Below are positions 17,348 to 27,778 of a stretch of 64,000 nucleotides of DNA, one piece after another. Below the pieces are notes generated by a model that searched no databases, was not told where the DNA came from, and saw nothing but the letters and a program-made list of their open reading frames with translations. The DNA is taken from the NCBI GenBank assembly GCA_026936105.1, contig JAIXKI010000017.1, forward strand, positions 138,890 to 202,889, given 5' to 3'. This DNA is from Chitinophagales bacterium. Lineage in GTDB: Bacteria; Bacteroidota; Bacteroidia; Chitinophagales; Chitinophagaceae. The translations under genes were made by a program, and so were the position numbers. Every line of letters starts with the position of its first letter. Position 1 is the stretch's first letter.

Positions 17348-19729
17348 ATGTCGAACAGAATAATCAAAAAGGTCGCCGTATTAGGCAGCGGTGTTATGGG
17401 ATCAAGGATAGCATGCCATTTTGCAGGCATCGGATTACAGGTTTTATTGCTTGACATTGTTCCTAAAGATGCAACAGACAGCAAAGACCCGATTTCAAGA
17501 AACAAGATCGTCAATGATTCACTGAACAATGCGGTTAAAAGCAATCCCTCCCCTCTTTATCATAAAGATGCATTGAAAAAAATCAGGACCGGAAACTTTG
17601 ACGACAACATGAAAGACATTGCCGGCTGCGATTGGGTGATAGAAGTGGTGGTGGAAAGGCTGGATATCAAAAGATCGGTCTATGAAAAAGTGGAGCAATT
17701 CCGCAAGCCGGGCACATTGATCACCTCCAACACCTCGGGCATTCCGATCCACCTGTTGAAAGAAGGAAGGTCGGATGATTTTAAAAAACATTTCTGTGGT
17801 ACACATTTTTTCAATCCGCCGCGTTATTTAAGGCTTCTTGAGATCATACCGACACCGGAAACCGATCCTTCTGTGATCGACTTTCTCATGCACTACGGAG
17901 ATTTGTATCTCGGAAAAACAACTGTATTGTGCAAAGACACTCCGGCTTTCATAGCCAATCGCATCGGGGTCTATGGCATCATGTCCATATTCGGCTTGCT
18001 GGATAAATTGAAAATGAACATTGATGAAGTGGAAGCTTTGACCGGGCCGGTTATCGGCAGGCCCAAGTCAGCCACATTCAGAACTGCTGATGTTGTCGGC
18101 ATTGACACATTGGTAAAAGTGGCAAACGGGGTTCATGACAATTGTCCCGATGATGAAGCAAAAGATATTTTTAAAATACCTGCCTGGCTGGATAAAATGG
18201 TTTCCAGCAACTGGCTTGGAGATAAAACAGGGCAGGGATTTTTTAAAAAGATCAAAGGCACAGGCGGCCAATCAGAGATCCTCACACTTGATCTGAATTC
18301 TTTTGAATATAAACCGAGGGTAAAAGCAAAGTTTGCCACTGTAGAAGCGGCCAAACCGGTTGAAGACCTGAATCAGAGATTGAAGATGCTTTGTGCCGGA
18401 CAGGATAAAGCCGGTGAGTTTTACCGTCATTTTCATTACGGGCTTTTTTCTTACATATCACACCGCATTCCCGAAATCAGTGATGAACTCTATCGCCTGG
18501 ATGATGCAATGATGGCAGGTTTCGGATGGGAGATCGGCGCTTTCGAAAGCTGGGATGTGCTGGGTGTTGAGAAAACAGTGAAAGCAATGAAAGAGTCAGG
18601 ATATAAAGTGGCGCCATGGGTGGATGAAATGCTGGCAAAAGGATTCAGTTCGTTTTATAAAATTGAAAACGGGAAAAGATTCTGTTACGACCCTGCAGGG
18701 AAAAACTATAACCCGCTTCCGGGTGGCGATGCCTTTATAGTCATGAGCAATTTCCAGGATAAGACCATCTGGAAAAATGATAGCTGTCGCCTCTACGATC
18801 TGGGTGATGATGTGCTGGGCTTTCAATGGTTCACCAAAATGGGAAGCATTGGCGGGGATGTGCTCTCCGGCATTCAAACTGCAATTGATAAAGCGGAAAA
18901 AAATTACAAAGGCCTGGTCATTGCCAACGAAGGCCCGAACTTTTCTGCCGGCGCCAATGTGGGTTTGATCTTCATGCTGGCCATAGAACAGGAATATGAT
19001 GAACTGGATATGGCTGTCCGTCTTTTTCAAAATACAACAATGCGAGCCAGGTATTCCTCTATTCCTGTGGTGGTGGCGCCGCATGGCCTGGCATTGGGCG
19101 GAGCCTGTGAACTGAGTTTGCATTCAGACAAATGCTGCCCCGCAGCAGAAACTTATACCGGGCTTGTGGAATTAGGTGTGGGACTGATACCCGGTGGTGG
19201 CGGCACCAAAGAATTTGCTTTAAGAGCTTCGGATGAAATGCATCACGATGAACCTGAAACCATAACATTAAAAAACCGCTTTTTCACCATTGCCACAGCC
19301 AAAGTGGGAACTTCTGCTTATGAAGGATTTGACATTGGTGTTTATCGAAAAGGACATGATGAAGTGGTCATCAATCAGAACCGCCGCATCAGCGAAGCAA
19401 AAAAATCAGTGATCGAATTATACGACAGCGGATATGTAACACCGGTGCCAAGAAAAGATATTAAAGTTTTAGGTCGTACTGCATTGGGAGCTTTGTATGC
19501 AGGCATCAACGGAATGTGGAGGGGAAATTATGCCACGGATCATGATGTGGTGGTTGCCAAAAAACTCGCTTACGTCATGTGCGGTGGCGATCTTTCTGAA
19601 CAATCCCTGGTATCCGAACAATATCTGCTGGACCTGGAAAGAGAAGCATTCCTTTCTTTATGCGGTGAAAAGAAAACCCTGGAAAGGCTTCAAAGTGTTT
19701 TGAAAGGCGGAAAGCCGGTAAGGAATTAG
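17348..19729 (+). CDS. Fused 3-hydroxyacyl-CoA dehydrogenase / enoyl-CoA hydratase (FadN type)
   Basis: Bifunctional beta-oxidation enzyme: hydration of enoyl-CoA and NAD-dependent oxidation of 3-hydroxyacyl-CoA. The N-terminal Rossmann fold starts VAVLGSGVMGSRIACHFAG. The 3HCDH domain has HFFNPPRYLRLLEIIPTP and ANRIG. The C-terminal crotonase domain has SAGANVGL, HGLALGGACELSLHSD and GLVELGVGLIPGGGG with the catalytic Glu. The order dehydrogenase-then-hydratase is that of B. subtilis FadN, opposite to E. coli FadB. At 793 residues it has the family length. ATG at 17348 is preferred to an in-frame TTG two codons earlier. The usual thiolase and acyl-CoA dehydrogenase partners are not adjacent. 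Confidence 0.93.
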   Translation: MSNRIIKKVAVLGSGVMGSRIACHFAGIGLQVLLLDIVPKDATDSKDPISRNKIVNDSLNNAVKSNPSPLYHKDALKKIRTGNFDDNMKDIAGCDWVIEVVVERLDIKRSVYEKVEQFRKPGTLITSNTSGIPIHLLKEGRSDDFKKHFCGTHFFNPPRYLRLLEIIPTPETDPSVIDFLMHYGDLYLGKTTVLCKDTPAFIANRIGVYGIMSIFGLLDKLKMNIDEVEALTGPVIGRPKSATFRTADVVGIDTLVKVANGVHDNCPDDEAKDIFKIPAWLDKMVSSNWLGDKTGQGFFKKIKGTGGQSEILTLDLNSFEYKPRVKAKFATVEAAKPVEDLNQRLKMLCAGQDKAGEFYRHFHYGLFSYISHRIPEISDELYRLDDAMMAGFGWEIGAFESWDVLGVEKTVKAMKESGYKVAPWVDEMLAKGFSSFYKIENGKRFCYDPAGKNYNPLPGGDAFIVMSNFQDKTIWKNDSCRLYDLGDDVLGFQWFTKMGSIGGDVLSGIQTAIDKAEKNYKGLVIANEGPNFSAGANVGLIFMLAIEQEYDELDMAVRLFQNTTMRARYSSIPVVVAPHGLALGGACELSLHSDKCCPAAETYTGLVELGVGLIPGGGGTKEFALRASDEMHHDEPETITLKNRFFTIATAKVGTSAYEGFDIGVYRKGHDEVVINQNRRISEAKKSVIELYDSGYVTPVPRKDIKVLGRTALGALYAGINGMWRGNYATDHDVVVAKKLAYVMCGGDLSEQSLVSEQYLLDLEREAFLSLCGEKKTLERLQSVLKGGKPVRN

Positions 19730-19861
19730 GAAGCAGGGATAAAAAATGTTTAAGGGAAAACAAATCCTTTAAAAAAAACAAATTCTTCCTGCATAGCAAT
19801 ATTATGCAACTAATCAATTCTCCACTTTGTCTTTTTGTATCTTTTTATTTTATCCTGAACA

Positions 19862-20518
19862 ATGGGCATTGCTGAAATAAAATTCAATTACTTAACTATT
19901 TACTCTCACATCATAACTTACGGGAATGCTGCCGATCCTGCTATTACGGAACTGATCCGTGATGAAATAGAAACCATGTGGAATGAACCGAGGGGAAAGA
20001 TTCTATTGGACGGAACAGAGCTGAGCGTTGCCTTTACCATCACTGCACAACTATTACAAAACATTTCTCCCGAAGAGATCTTTGAGAATACCGACCCGAA
20101 AAACAATTATTTCCGGATAGAAGAATTTGCCCACGGCAATATTTCTTTTGTGGATGGCATTGGTTGCAACACAGGCTATTTCAAACTGGAGAACCTGTAC
20201 AAAGGATCAACCACTGCCGCTCATGAATATGGCCATACACTCGGCCTGGAGCATCCTCAACTGCTTGACCTGCGTGGAAAAGGTGTACCCGGCATTATGT
20301 ATCCGAGAGGCACACTTGTGGATGCGCCTTATCAATACAATCCGGCTGCTGCAGCAGGTGACAGCAGCAATGGCGGCACTATGCATCCCAAAAACAGAAA
20401 AGTATTAAAAGAGGATATTACTTCACTGAAATTGAACAGACTGGAGTTTAACAATGGGCTTTCAGTTATCGGAGAGTTTACCAGCATCTGGCATCCGGAC
20501 CACGCTACTTTAAGATGA
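19862..20518 (+). CDS. Metzincin-type zinc metalloprotease, no signal peptide
   Basis: A 218-residue protein with HEYGHTLGLEH at 121-131, the HExxHxxGxxH zinc site of metzincins. A Met-turn follows in GIMYPRG (Met147). The spacing of 16 residues from the third His to the Met fits small M10-like proteases. No signal peptide or propeptide Cys-switch is visible at the N terminus (MGIAEIKFNYLTIYSHIITY), so export, if any, uses another route. Substrate unknown. It stands alone between the beta-oxidation gene and an ABC transporter pair. Confidence 0.8.
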   Translation: MGIAEIKFNYLTIYSHIITYGNAADPAITELIRDEIETMWNEPRGKILLDGTELSVAFTITAQLLQNISPEEIFENTDPKNNYFRIEEFAHGNISFVDGIGCNTGYFKLENLYKGSTTAAHEYGHTLGLEHPQLLDLRGKGVPGIMYPRGTLVDAPYQYNPAAAAGDSSNGGTMHPKNRKVLKEDITSLKLNRLEFNNGLSVIGEFTSIWHPDHATLR

Positions 20519-20613
20519 TAATTTTTTTCTGCTCCTGATGAGCCATTTTAAAGATCTTTTTTTACCCAGTTTAAGGCCATCAATTTTTTTTCTCTCCTTA
20601 TTTCCTGAAGGCA

Positions 20614-20621
20614 TACTTTTG
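20614..20621 (+). promoter_or_regulatory. -7 promoter element upstream of the ABC transporter operon
   Basis: TACTTTTG matches TAnnTTTG and lies 23 bases before the ATG at 20645. No clear -33 TTG. Confidence 0.4.
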
Positions 20622-20644
20622 ACTCTCATTCAAAGATCCGGAGT

Positions 20645-21547
20645 ATGAGTTCAGTACTTTCCCTTCAAAACATTACCAAATATTACGGACAGGTCAGGGC
20701 ATTGAACAATGTTTCATTTGATGTGCCTGAAGGAAGTGTATTCGGAATTCTCGGCCCGAACGGAAGCGGTAAAACCACTTTACTCAGTATCATCCTCGAT
20801 GTGCTGAAAGCGAATGCCGGAACATTTTCCTGGTTCGGGCAACCCAATTCTCCCGAACTGAGGAAAAAGATAGGCTCACTGCTGGAGACTCCGAACTTTT
20901 ATCATTACTTATCTGCAACAGACAACCTGAAAATAACACAGGCTATCAGTGGCAGAGGGGCCACTTCGGATATTGATGATGTTTTAAAAAAAGTAAACCT
21001 GTATGAACGCAGGAAAAGCAGTTTTAAAACGTATAGCCTGGGAATGAAACAAAGGCTTGCCATTGCCGCTGCCTTACTGGGAGCGCCACAGGTGTTAGTG
21101 CTGGACGAGCCGACCAATGGATTGGATCCTGTGGGCATTGCAGAAATCAGACACCTGATTGTCAATTTGAAAAACCAGGGTCACACAGTGATCATGGCCA
21201 GTCATTTACTGGATGAAGTAGAAAAAGTCTGCACCCACGTTGCCATACTTAAAACGGGCAACCTGCTTACCACGGGCAATGTTGAAGAAGTATTGACGGA
21301 TGAAGATGTGGTAGAAGCCGGAGCTTCGGATCTTGAATTGCTTTCAGGCATCCTTCAACAGATCAGTAAAAACGTAACCATTAACCATGAATCCAATACG
21401 GTTTTTGCCGCTTTTCCCAAAGGAACTGCTCATCTTGATGAGATCAACAGTTTATGTTTTCATAAAGGGATAGTGCTGAATCATCTTTTACTGAAAAAGA
21501 AAAGACTGGAGACAAAATTCTTTGAATTGACCAATAACGAAACTTGA
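20645..21547 (+). CDS. ABC transporter ATP-binding protein (drug/sodium exporter type)
   Basis: A 300-residue ATPase with Walker A GPNGSGKTT (about 38-46), the signature YSLGMKQRLAIA, Walker B VLVLDEPTNGLDP and the switch His in MASHLLDEVEKV. The C-terminal tail of about 80 residues is typical of BcrA/NatA-like subunits that pair with ABC-2 permeases. The permease gene follows 10 bases later. The exported substrate cannot be told from sequence. Confidence 0.92.
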   Translation: MSSVLSLQNITKYYGQVRALNNVSFDVPEGSVFGILGPNGSGKTTLLSIILDVLKANAGTFSWFGQPNSPELRKKIGSLLETPNFYHYLSATDNLKITQAISGRGATSDIDDVLKKVNLYERRKSSFKTYSLGMKQRLAIAAALLGAPQVLVLDEPTNGLDPVGIAEIRHLIVNLKNQGHTVIMASHLLDEVEKVCTHVAILKTGNLLTTGNVEEVLTDEDVVEAGASDLELLSGILQQISKNVTINHESNTVFAAFPKGTAHLDEINSLCFHKGIVLNHLLLKKKRLETKFFELTNNET

Positions 21548-21557
21548 AACCGCAACT

Positions 21558-22370
21558 ATGAATAATCTTATAAAGACTGAGTGGCTTAAAATAAAAAAGT
21601 ACAAAGCATTCTGGTGGGTCATTGGATTGACAGCGCTCTCTTATCCCGGCCTCAGTTATATCTTTCACACCATCTATAAATCCCTGGCCGACCGGAAGGG
21701 CGAGGCGGCTATGATTGTGAAAGCGCTTGTCGGAAATCCATTCTCTTTTCCTGAAGTATGGCATACCCTGGCTTATACATCCTCTCTCTTTGTTTTTATC
21801 CCGGCCGTGGTGGTGATCATGTTCATCACCAATGAATATTCGTTCAAAACGAACCGGCAAAATATCATTGACGGCTGGAGCCGGAATGAATTCATGACCA
21901 GCAAGTTCATTGATGTATTGATCATATCCTTACTGGTTACTGTGTTGTACACTATTGTTTGTTTTGTCACCGGCCTTACCAATGAAGAGACAAGCAGTGA
22001 TATTTTTGGAATGGCATATTATATAGGATTATTTGCCCTGCAAACATTTTCCCAGTTATCTATTGCTTTTCTTGCCGGGTTTTTATTGAAAAAAGCTTTT
22101 ATAGCATTGGGAATATTTCTGTTCTATTTCATCGTTCTTGAACCAACGCTCGTCGGGTTTGCAAAATGGAAAGCAGATGACATAGGGCGTTTTTTGCCAC
22201 TTGAAATTTCTGACCGCCTCATCCCGGTACCTGCTTTTCTGGGGAAAATAGATAAAGATGCCTATGCCAAAGCACTGGATGCCATCGGCATTCATATTCT
22301 TTATACTATCCTGCTGACCATAGCTATCTGGTGGATCTGTTTCCGGATGAATAACAGAAGGGATTTGTAA
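21558..22370 (+). CDS. ABC-2 type transporter permease
   Basis: A 270-residue membrane protein with about six transmembrane segments and an N-terminal MNNLIKTEWLKIKKYKAFW amphipathic helix, as is common in ABC-2 permeases. A large external loop follows the first segment. It is co-transcribed with the ATPase immediately upstream, forming a two-gene exporter. Substrate unknown. Confidence 0.88.
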   Translation: MNNLIKTEWLKIKKYKAFWWVIGLTALSYPGLSYIFHTIYKSLADRKGEAAMIVKALVGNPFSFPEVWHTLAYTSSLFVFIPAVVVIMFITNEYSFKTNRQNIIDGWSRNEFMTSKFIDVLIISLLVTVLYTIVCFVTGLTNEETSSDIFGMAYYIGLFALQTFSQLSIAFLAGFLLKKAFIALGIFLFYFIVLEPTLVGFAKWKADDIGRFLPLEISDRLIPVPAFLGKIDKDAYAKALDAIGIHILYTILLTIAIWWICFRMNNRRDL

Positions 22371-22869
22371 TTTCTTTGTCTAACAATTTTCATTTCCCCT
22401 GATGTAAAGAAAACAACAGACAATTTATTTGAACAAAAGTTTGTAACAAGTAGCTGCCGGAAAAGCAGTTAAAAAAGGATTGTATAAGGAACTATCTCCT
22501 TTTAAAAAAGAATCTGCAGTAACATTTTTCCCCATGTCATAAACAATATATTAAAAATTTCTACCTATGGAGTATAGAGAAGCTTAAGAAATAAAAACCG
22601 GATTCTCAGGCTACCTGGAAAGTTCATTTACAAAATTTTTAATCGTTCCGGTTATTTCAAGTTGTTGATCCAGTTCACCTTCTCATTTTTTTAGGAGACA
22701 GCACAAATCTGATCAGTTTCATCCTTAGGCCATTTTTTTGGCGGACAGCTAATGAACGTTAGCAATGAATTTTTTCAAAAAAAAATTTTGTGAACTTAAA
22801 ATCTTCATATATTAATATGGCTATATGTAATATTTTTATTTAATTGTTTTAATTTAAAACTAACACAAC
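22371..22869. other. AT-rich leader region before the SusC gene
   Basis: 499 bases without a gene. It should hold the promoter of the SusCD operon, but no exact TAnnTTTG match was found. An imperfect hairpin (AAAAGGA/TCCTTTT) follows the ABC permease. The last 130 bases are extremely AT-rich. No ECF sigma/anti-sigma or hybrid two-component regulator is encoded. Confidence 0.4.
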
Positions 22870-25800
22870 ATGAGAAAATTGACATTGCTCTTGCTGGGCA
22901 TTTCATTCCTTTTTGCCCGGCAAGCATTGGCGCAAAACAATGTAACCGGAGTGGTTACAGACCAAAATGGACAGCCCTTATCTAAGGCAACGGTTCAGAT
23001 CAAAAACACAAAGATCGGAACTACTACCGGCGAAGATGGTGCCTTCAAAATCACTGCCCAACCAAATGCGACCCTTGTAATCAGCCGTGTAGGCTATGAA
23101 ACAAAAGAGGTAAACATAGGTGATAAGAGGGTTATCAATGTTTCCCTTCCACAAACCGATCAGGCCCTGAGTGAAGTGGTTGTAACTTCATTTGGTATCA
23201 AGCGTGAAAAGAAAGCATTGGGTTATGCCGTTTCCACTGTAGGTAAAGAATCACTGGAGTTGCGGGGAGAAGGTGATGTTGCCAGGGTACTCAGCGGAAA
23301 AGCGCCGGGATTAAATATTTTAAACACCAGCGGATTAAGCGGCAGTGGTACCAATATAACTATTCGTGCCATCAGTACCATCACCGGTAATTCGCAGCCT
23401 TTATTCATTGTGGATGGTGTGCCCTTTGATGCAAGCACCAATGCACAAGCCGACTTCACTTACGGCACCCAAACATCCAGTCGCTTTCTCGACCTGGATC
23501 CCAACAACATCGAGAACATTAGCATCCTGAAAGGTTTAAGTGCAACAACATTATACGGTGAACAGGGAAGAAATGGGGTGATACTGATCACTACAAAGAA
23601 TGGTTCCACTCAAAAGACTAACCAGAAAAATGAAGTAACCGTTTCACAATCGGTTTTTGCCACTCAAGCGGTGCTCCCGGAATACAACCGTAGTTATGGT
23701 GGTGGTTTTGACCAGAGCATTGGCCTTCTCTTCTACAGTAACTGGGGAGCAAAGTTTACCGATCCGCCTACAATGGTGGCCCATCCTTATGACAAAGGAT
23801 GGATGAACACCGCATTTCCTCAATTTAAGGGAGCGCTTTATCCCTACAAGTTTTACAACAGTGTGCATGACTTTTTCCGTACAGGCATCATGAGCAATAC
23901 TTCCATTAATATAGCCGGCTCCACCCCTACAGTAAATTATAACATGAACTACAGTTATACGGACGACCAGGGCTATCTTCCGGAAAACGGCATGATCAAA
24001 AACTCCATCGGTATGGGTGGTACGGCAAAACTGACCAATAAAATAACTATTTCCGGAACCATCAATTATGTTTCGAATAATGTAAAATCTCCACCCACAA
24101 GTAACAGCTATGGAAATAATGCCGTCAATACTTCCATATTCGGAAATGTAATGTACACTCCTACTGCAATAGACCTGATGAATCTTCCGTATGAAAGCCC
24201 CTTGGATCATTCATCCGTTTATTACCGTAACGGAAATGACATTCAAAATCCCCGCTGGACCTTATACAACTCTTTTACCAAAGACAATGTAAAGAGAACT
24301 TTTGGCCAGATGCAGGCGAGATATGAAATTTTGAAGAGCCTGAACCTGACTTATCGTGTAGGATATGACAGTTATACGGAGTATGAAACTTATGCACAGA
24401 ATAAAGGAGGCGTTTCTACTCCCACCGGTATATTCCGTGAATCTACCGGAACCAATACCATCTGGGACCAGTCTTTCCTGATAAACTATAATCACAATAT
24501 CAACACTGACTTTTCATTAAATGTGGATGCCGGTGCCAATCGCAGAAAATATGACTATAGCCAAAACGGCTCCACCAATACAGAACAACTGGTCTATGGT
24601 ATATTCAATCCGGCAAATTTTGTATCACATTCACCCTATAGTGAAGATGGATTTTCCAACCTGAACTATGTTATCCGCAGGCTCGAAACCGGAGTATTTG
24701 CACAGGCCTTAATCGGATACCGGGATTTCACTTACCTGACTGTAGGCGCCCGCAACAGCTGGACTTCTACTGTTGAGGACAATAACAGGAGTATCCTTTA
24801 TCCGAGTGTCAGCTTATCATTCCTTCCAACTTCAGCTTTTGATAACCTGAAAAACAATGATATGCTGAATTACCTGAAACTGCGTATCGGATATTCAACC
24901 AGTGCAAACTTTCCACCGCCCTATTCCACCCGGCCTTATCTCTATACTGCAACACGGGTATTCTTAACCAACTCCGGCCAATCAGTAAATGTCAACTCAA
25001 TTGCTTCCCAATTACCTAACCCGGATTTGAAGCCCGAGTTATTGAAAGAAACCGAAGCCGGCCTGGAAGCAAAATTGTTTAAAGACAGAATCTCACTGGA
25101 CTTTACGGTTTATCAGAGAGTGGCAAATGACCAGATATTAAACAGGTTCCTGGATCCGGCAAGCGGTTATCAGTCTATGCAGATCAATGCCGGTAAAGTC
25201 ACCAATAAGGGAATTGAAATTGCTCTGGGTGTAACACCAATCGCAAATAAAGACTGGAAATGGCATCTGGATGGTTTATTCTCGACCAATAAAAGTATGG
25301 TGTCAGGAATACCTCAAGAATTAGCAAGGGTAAATATCTCCGGGTATTCTAACGAAGGAACCTTTGCCATCAATGGACAGCCGCTGGGTGTGATCATGGC
25401 AAGCGCTTTTGAGAAAGATCCCAAATCAGGACAATGGGTAGTGGGTAGTGATGGTAACTATATTGCTGCCAATGATATTGAAATCATTGCCGACCCCAAC
25501 CCCAAATACCATCTGACGGGTATCAGCACCCTCACTTACAAAGGGATCAGCTTCAGAATGCAATGGGATTATGTTCATGGTGGTAAGATGTTTTCTGGTA
25601 CAGCCGGTGCCTTACTGGGCAGAGGCGTAACAAAGGATACTGAATTTGACAGGTATGCTGCTTACATTTTGCCCGGTGTGAATGAAAATGGCGAGCCAAA
25701 CAGAATACAGCTTTCTACTTCCGGGGCATATTATAATAACACTCTTCCCAATGATGCACCGGATGAAAGCGCCGTTTTCGATCAGACCTGTATCCGGTTA

Positions 25801-26037
25801 AGAGAAGCATCATTGTCCTATAGCCTTCCGGCAAAACTTTTAAAGAAACTACCAATAGGTTCTTTATCCATTACGCTTTCGGGTAATAATCTTTGGTATA
25901 ATGCAGTGAATTTTCCTAAATATATTCACTTTGACCCGGATGCATCAGGACTTGGAGTAAGCAATGGCCGCGGAATGGAATTCCTTACAGGTCCCTCTGC
26001 ACGCCGCATGGGTGCCAGCCTGAGAATAACATTTTAA
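22870..26037 (+). CDS. SusC/RagA-type TonB-dependent outer-membrane transporter
   Basis: A 1055-residue outer-membrane channel that imports a bound ligand with TonB energy. Signal peptide to about residue 21 (ARQALAQ). Carboxypeptidase-regulatory-like domain NVTGVVTDQNGQPLSKATV to GYETKEVNIG (22-85). A TonB-box-like SEVVVTSFG follows, then the plug domain with ALSGKAPG-like VLSGKAPGLNI and PLFIVDGVPFD. The beta-barrel ends MGASLRITF with a C-terminal Phe. It is followed by SusD and a third lipoprotein. The ligand is unknown: no glycoside hydrolase, peptidase or regulator gene accompanies it. Confidence 0.96.
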   Translation: MRKLTLLLLGISFLFARQALAQNNVTGVVTDQNGQPLSKATVQIKNTKIGTTTGEDGAFKITAQPNATLVISRVGYETKEVNIGDKRVINVSLPQTDQALSEVVVTSFGIKREKKALGYAVSTVGKESLELRGEGDVARVLSGKAPGLNILNTSGLSGSGTNITIRAISTITGNSQPLFIVDGVPFDASTNAQADFTYGTQTSSRFLDLDPNNIENISILKGLSATTLYGEQGRNGVILITTKNGSTQKTNQKNEVTVSQSVFATQAVLPEYNRSYGGGFDQSIGLLFYSNWGAKFTDPPTMVAHPYDKGWMNTAFPQFKGALYPYKFYNSVHDFFRTGIMSNTSINIAGSTPTVNYNMNYSYTDDQGYLPENGMIKNSIGMGGTAKLTNKITISGTINYVSNNVKSPPTSNSYGNNAVNTSIFGNVMYTPTAIDLMNLPYESPLDHSSVYYRNGNDIQNPRWTLYNSFTKDNVKRTFGQMQARYEILKSLNLTYRVGYDSYTEYETYAQNKGGVSTPTGIFRESTGTNTIWDQSFLINYNHNINTDFSLNVDAGANRRKYDYSQNGSTNTEQLVYGIFNPANFVSHSPYSEDGFSNLNYVIRRLETGVFAQALIGYRDFTYLTVGARNSWTSTVEDNNRSILYPSVSLSFLPTSAFDNLKNNDMLNYLKLRIGYSTSANFPPPYSTRPYLYTATRVFLTNSGQSVNVNSIASQLPNPDLKPELLKETEAGLEAKLFKDRISLDFTVYQRVANDQILNRFLDPASGYQSMQINAGKVTNKGIEIALGVTPIANKDWKWHLDGLFSTNKSMVSGIPQELARVNISGYSNEGTFAINGQPLGVIMASAFEKDPKSGQWVVGSDGNYIAANDIEIIADPNPKYHLTGISTLTYKGISFRMQWDYVHGGKMFSGTAGALLGRGVTKDTEFDRYAAYILPGVNENGEPNRIQLSTSGAYYNNTLPNDAPDESAVFDQTCIRLREASLSYSLPAKLLKKLPIGSLSITLSGNNLWYNAVNFPKYIHFDPDASGLGVSNGRGMEFLTGPSARRMGASLRITF

Positions 26038-26057
26038 ACCAATAAAGAAATTATATC

Positions 26058-27764
26058 ATGAAATTTAGAAAATTATACATAATGCTAACTATCGTCTTTC
26101 TCGCAGCCATTACAGGTTGCAAGAAAGAATTCAATAATTACCTGAACAATCCCAACAGCCCCAGCCCGGAAACGGCAGATGTGGATTTGTATCTGAACCA
26201 GGTTCAACTCAGTTTCAGTTATTTCTGGTCAAGAGCTTCTGATCTCGGAGCAGAACTGACCCGTCAGCAATATTGGGTAGGGCCATTCTATCGCAATGGA
26301 TATACACCGGCCAGTTTCGATGGCGAATGGACTAACGCTTACACAGGGGTGCTGGCAAATGCCAAAGCATTAATACCGCTGGCACAGGCACAAAAGAAAT
26401 ATATTCAGTCCGGTATTGCCAGAACATTAACTGCATTTACCCTTGGTACATTGGTTGATGACTTTGGCGATGTTCCTTACACTGAAGCTGTGTTGGGTAA
26501 TGAAAATACCAATCCTAAAGTAGATCCCGGTGCAACTGTTTATGCAGGGGTACAAACATTACTGGATAGCGCTATTTCTGATTTTCAGAAAACAGGAGCG
26601 GCATCCGGCCCCCAGACCGATCTGTTTTATGGCGGAGATGCTGATGCATGGACCACTTTTGCAAAAACACTCAAGCTTAAGTTTTATATGCAGACAAGAT
26701 TGGTTGATCCCGGAGCCAAGGCTAAAATTGATGCCTTGTTAACGGAAGACGATCTGATAAATGATGCATCACAGGATTTCGTATTTCAATACGGAACTTC
26801 AATCAGTGCTCCTGACAGCCGTCATCCGCAATATGCTGCAAACTATGTGGATGCCGGCGGACCGGGTTACCTGAGCAATTTCTTTATGTGGATGGTAGCT
26901 GCTCAAAAATATAACGGGCTCGTTAAATTTGACGGAGATCCAAGACTACGTTATTATTTCTACAGGCCATCATTGGGATATGGCTGGGCAAACAGTTCTA
27001 CTTGTCCCTGCTTTGCCCGTTCTATATTCGCTAATGATGCACCGCCCGCCTGGTATCCAAGTGTACCGGATGTATCACCATACTGCGTGATCGGTAAGGG
27101 GTATCTCGGGAGGGACCACGGTGATGCTGCCGGCGCACCGCCAGATGGTTCATTCCGTTCCACCTGGGGTATTTATCCTGCAGGCGGGGAATTTGACTAT
27201 GACCAGGAAGAAGCAATTTCTGCACACATGGGTTTAAACGGTGCCGGGATAGATCCGATCTGGTTATCTTCTTTCACCGATTTTCTGAAAGCAGAAGCTG
27301 TATTGGCGCTGGGTATTTCAACTCCGGGAACGGCCAGGGCATTGTTAGAAGCAGGAGTGACAGCCTCTATCAATAAGGTGATGGAATTCCCCGGTAAGGG
27401 AGGCTATTCCGTACCGGCAGGCTATGTACCCTCCGCTACTCAAATCAATAACTACATCAACCTGGTGCTTTCCAAATATGATAACGCCGCCAACGATGAT
27501 GAAAGAATGAACATTGTCATGACAGAATATTACCTGGCAGCCTGGGGTAATGGCGTGGAGCCTTATAATAATTACAGGAGAACCGGTAAACCCAATAACA
27601 TGCAACTCCCGGTATCGGTGCCCACTCCCGGATTGTTCATGCGTTCATTTTTCTATCCTTCAGTTTTTGTGACCAGAAATGTCAATGCACCGGCTCAAAA
27701 GAATCCAGGAAACGCAGCGGATAAAGTATTTTGGGACAATAACCCCGACAATTTTGTAAAATAA
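26058..27764 (+). CDS. SusD/RagB-family surface lipoprotein
   Basis: Partner of the SusC channel, forming the lid that captures the ligand. The signal ends LAAITGC with the lipidated Cys near position 21. The body (568 residues) has the SusD helical/TPR pattern: LNNPNSPSPETADVDLYLNQ, then TLVDDFGDVPYTEAV and YYLAAWGNGVEPYNNYRRTG. The last motif is typical of the SusD-like subgroup often annotated SusD/RagB with lower similarity to starch SusD. It begins 20 bases after susC ends. Confidence 0.93.
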   Translation: MKFRKLYIMLTIVFLAAITGCKKEFNNYLNNPNSPSPETADVDLYLNQVQLSFSYFWSRASDLGAELTRQQYWVGPFYRNGYTPASFDGEWTNAYTGVLANAKALIPLAQAQKKYIQSGIARTLTAFTLGTLVDDFGDVPYTEAVLGNENTNPKVDPGATVYAGVQTLLDSAISDFQKTGAASGPQTDLFYGGDADAWTTFAKTLKLKFYMQTRLVDPGAKAKIDALLTEDDLINDASQDFVFQYGTSISAPDSRHPQYAANYVDAGGPGYLSNFFMWMVAAQKYNGLVKFDGDPRLRYYFYRPSLGYGWANSSTCPCFARSIFANDAPPAWYPSVPDVSPYCVIGKGYLGRDHGDAAGAPPDGSFRSTWGIYPAGGEFDYDQEEAISAHMGLNGAGIDPIWLSSFTDFLKAEAVLALGISTPGTARALLEAGVTASINKVMEFPGKGGYSVPAGYVPSATQINNYINLVLSKYDNAANDDERMNIVMTEYYLAAWGNGVEPYNNYRRTGKPNNMQLPVSVPTPGLFMRSFFYPSVFVTRNVNAPAQKNPGNAADKVFWDNNPDNFVK

Positions 27765-27778
27765 TTTAAACTACGATT

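Noticed and set aside
22780-22869. A specific promoter for the SusC gene
   Set aside because: Several TTG and TA-rich words occur but none fits TAnnTTTG, so no position is called.
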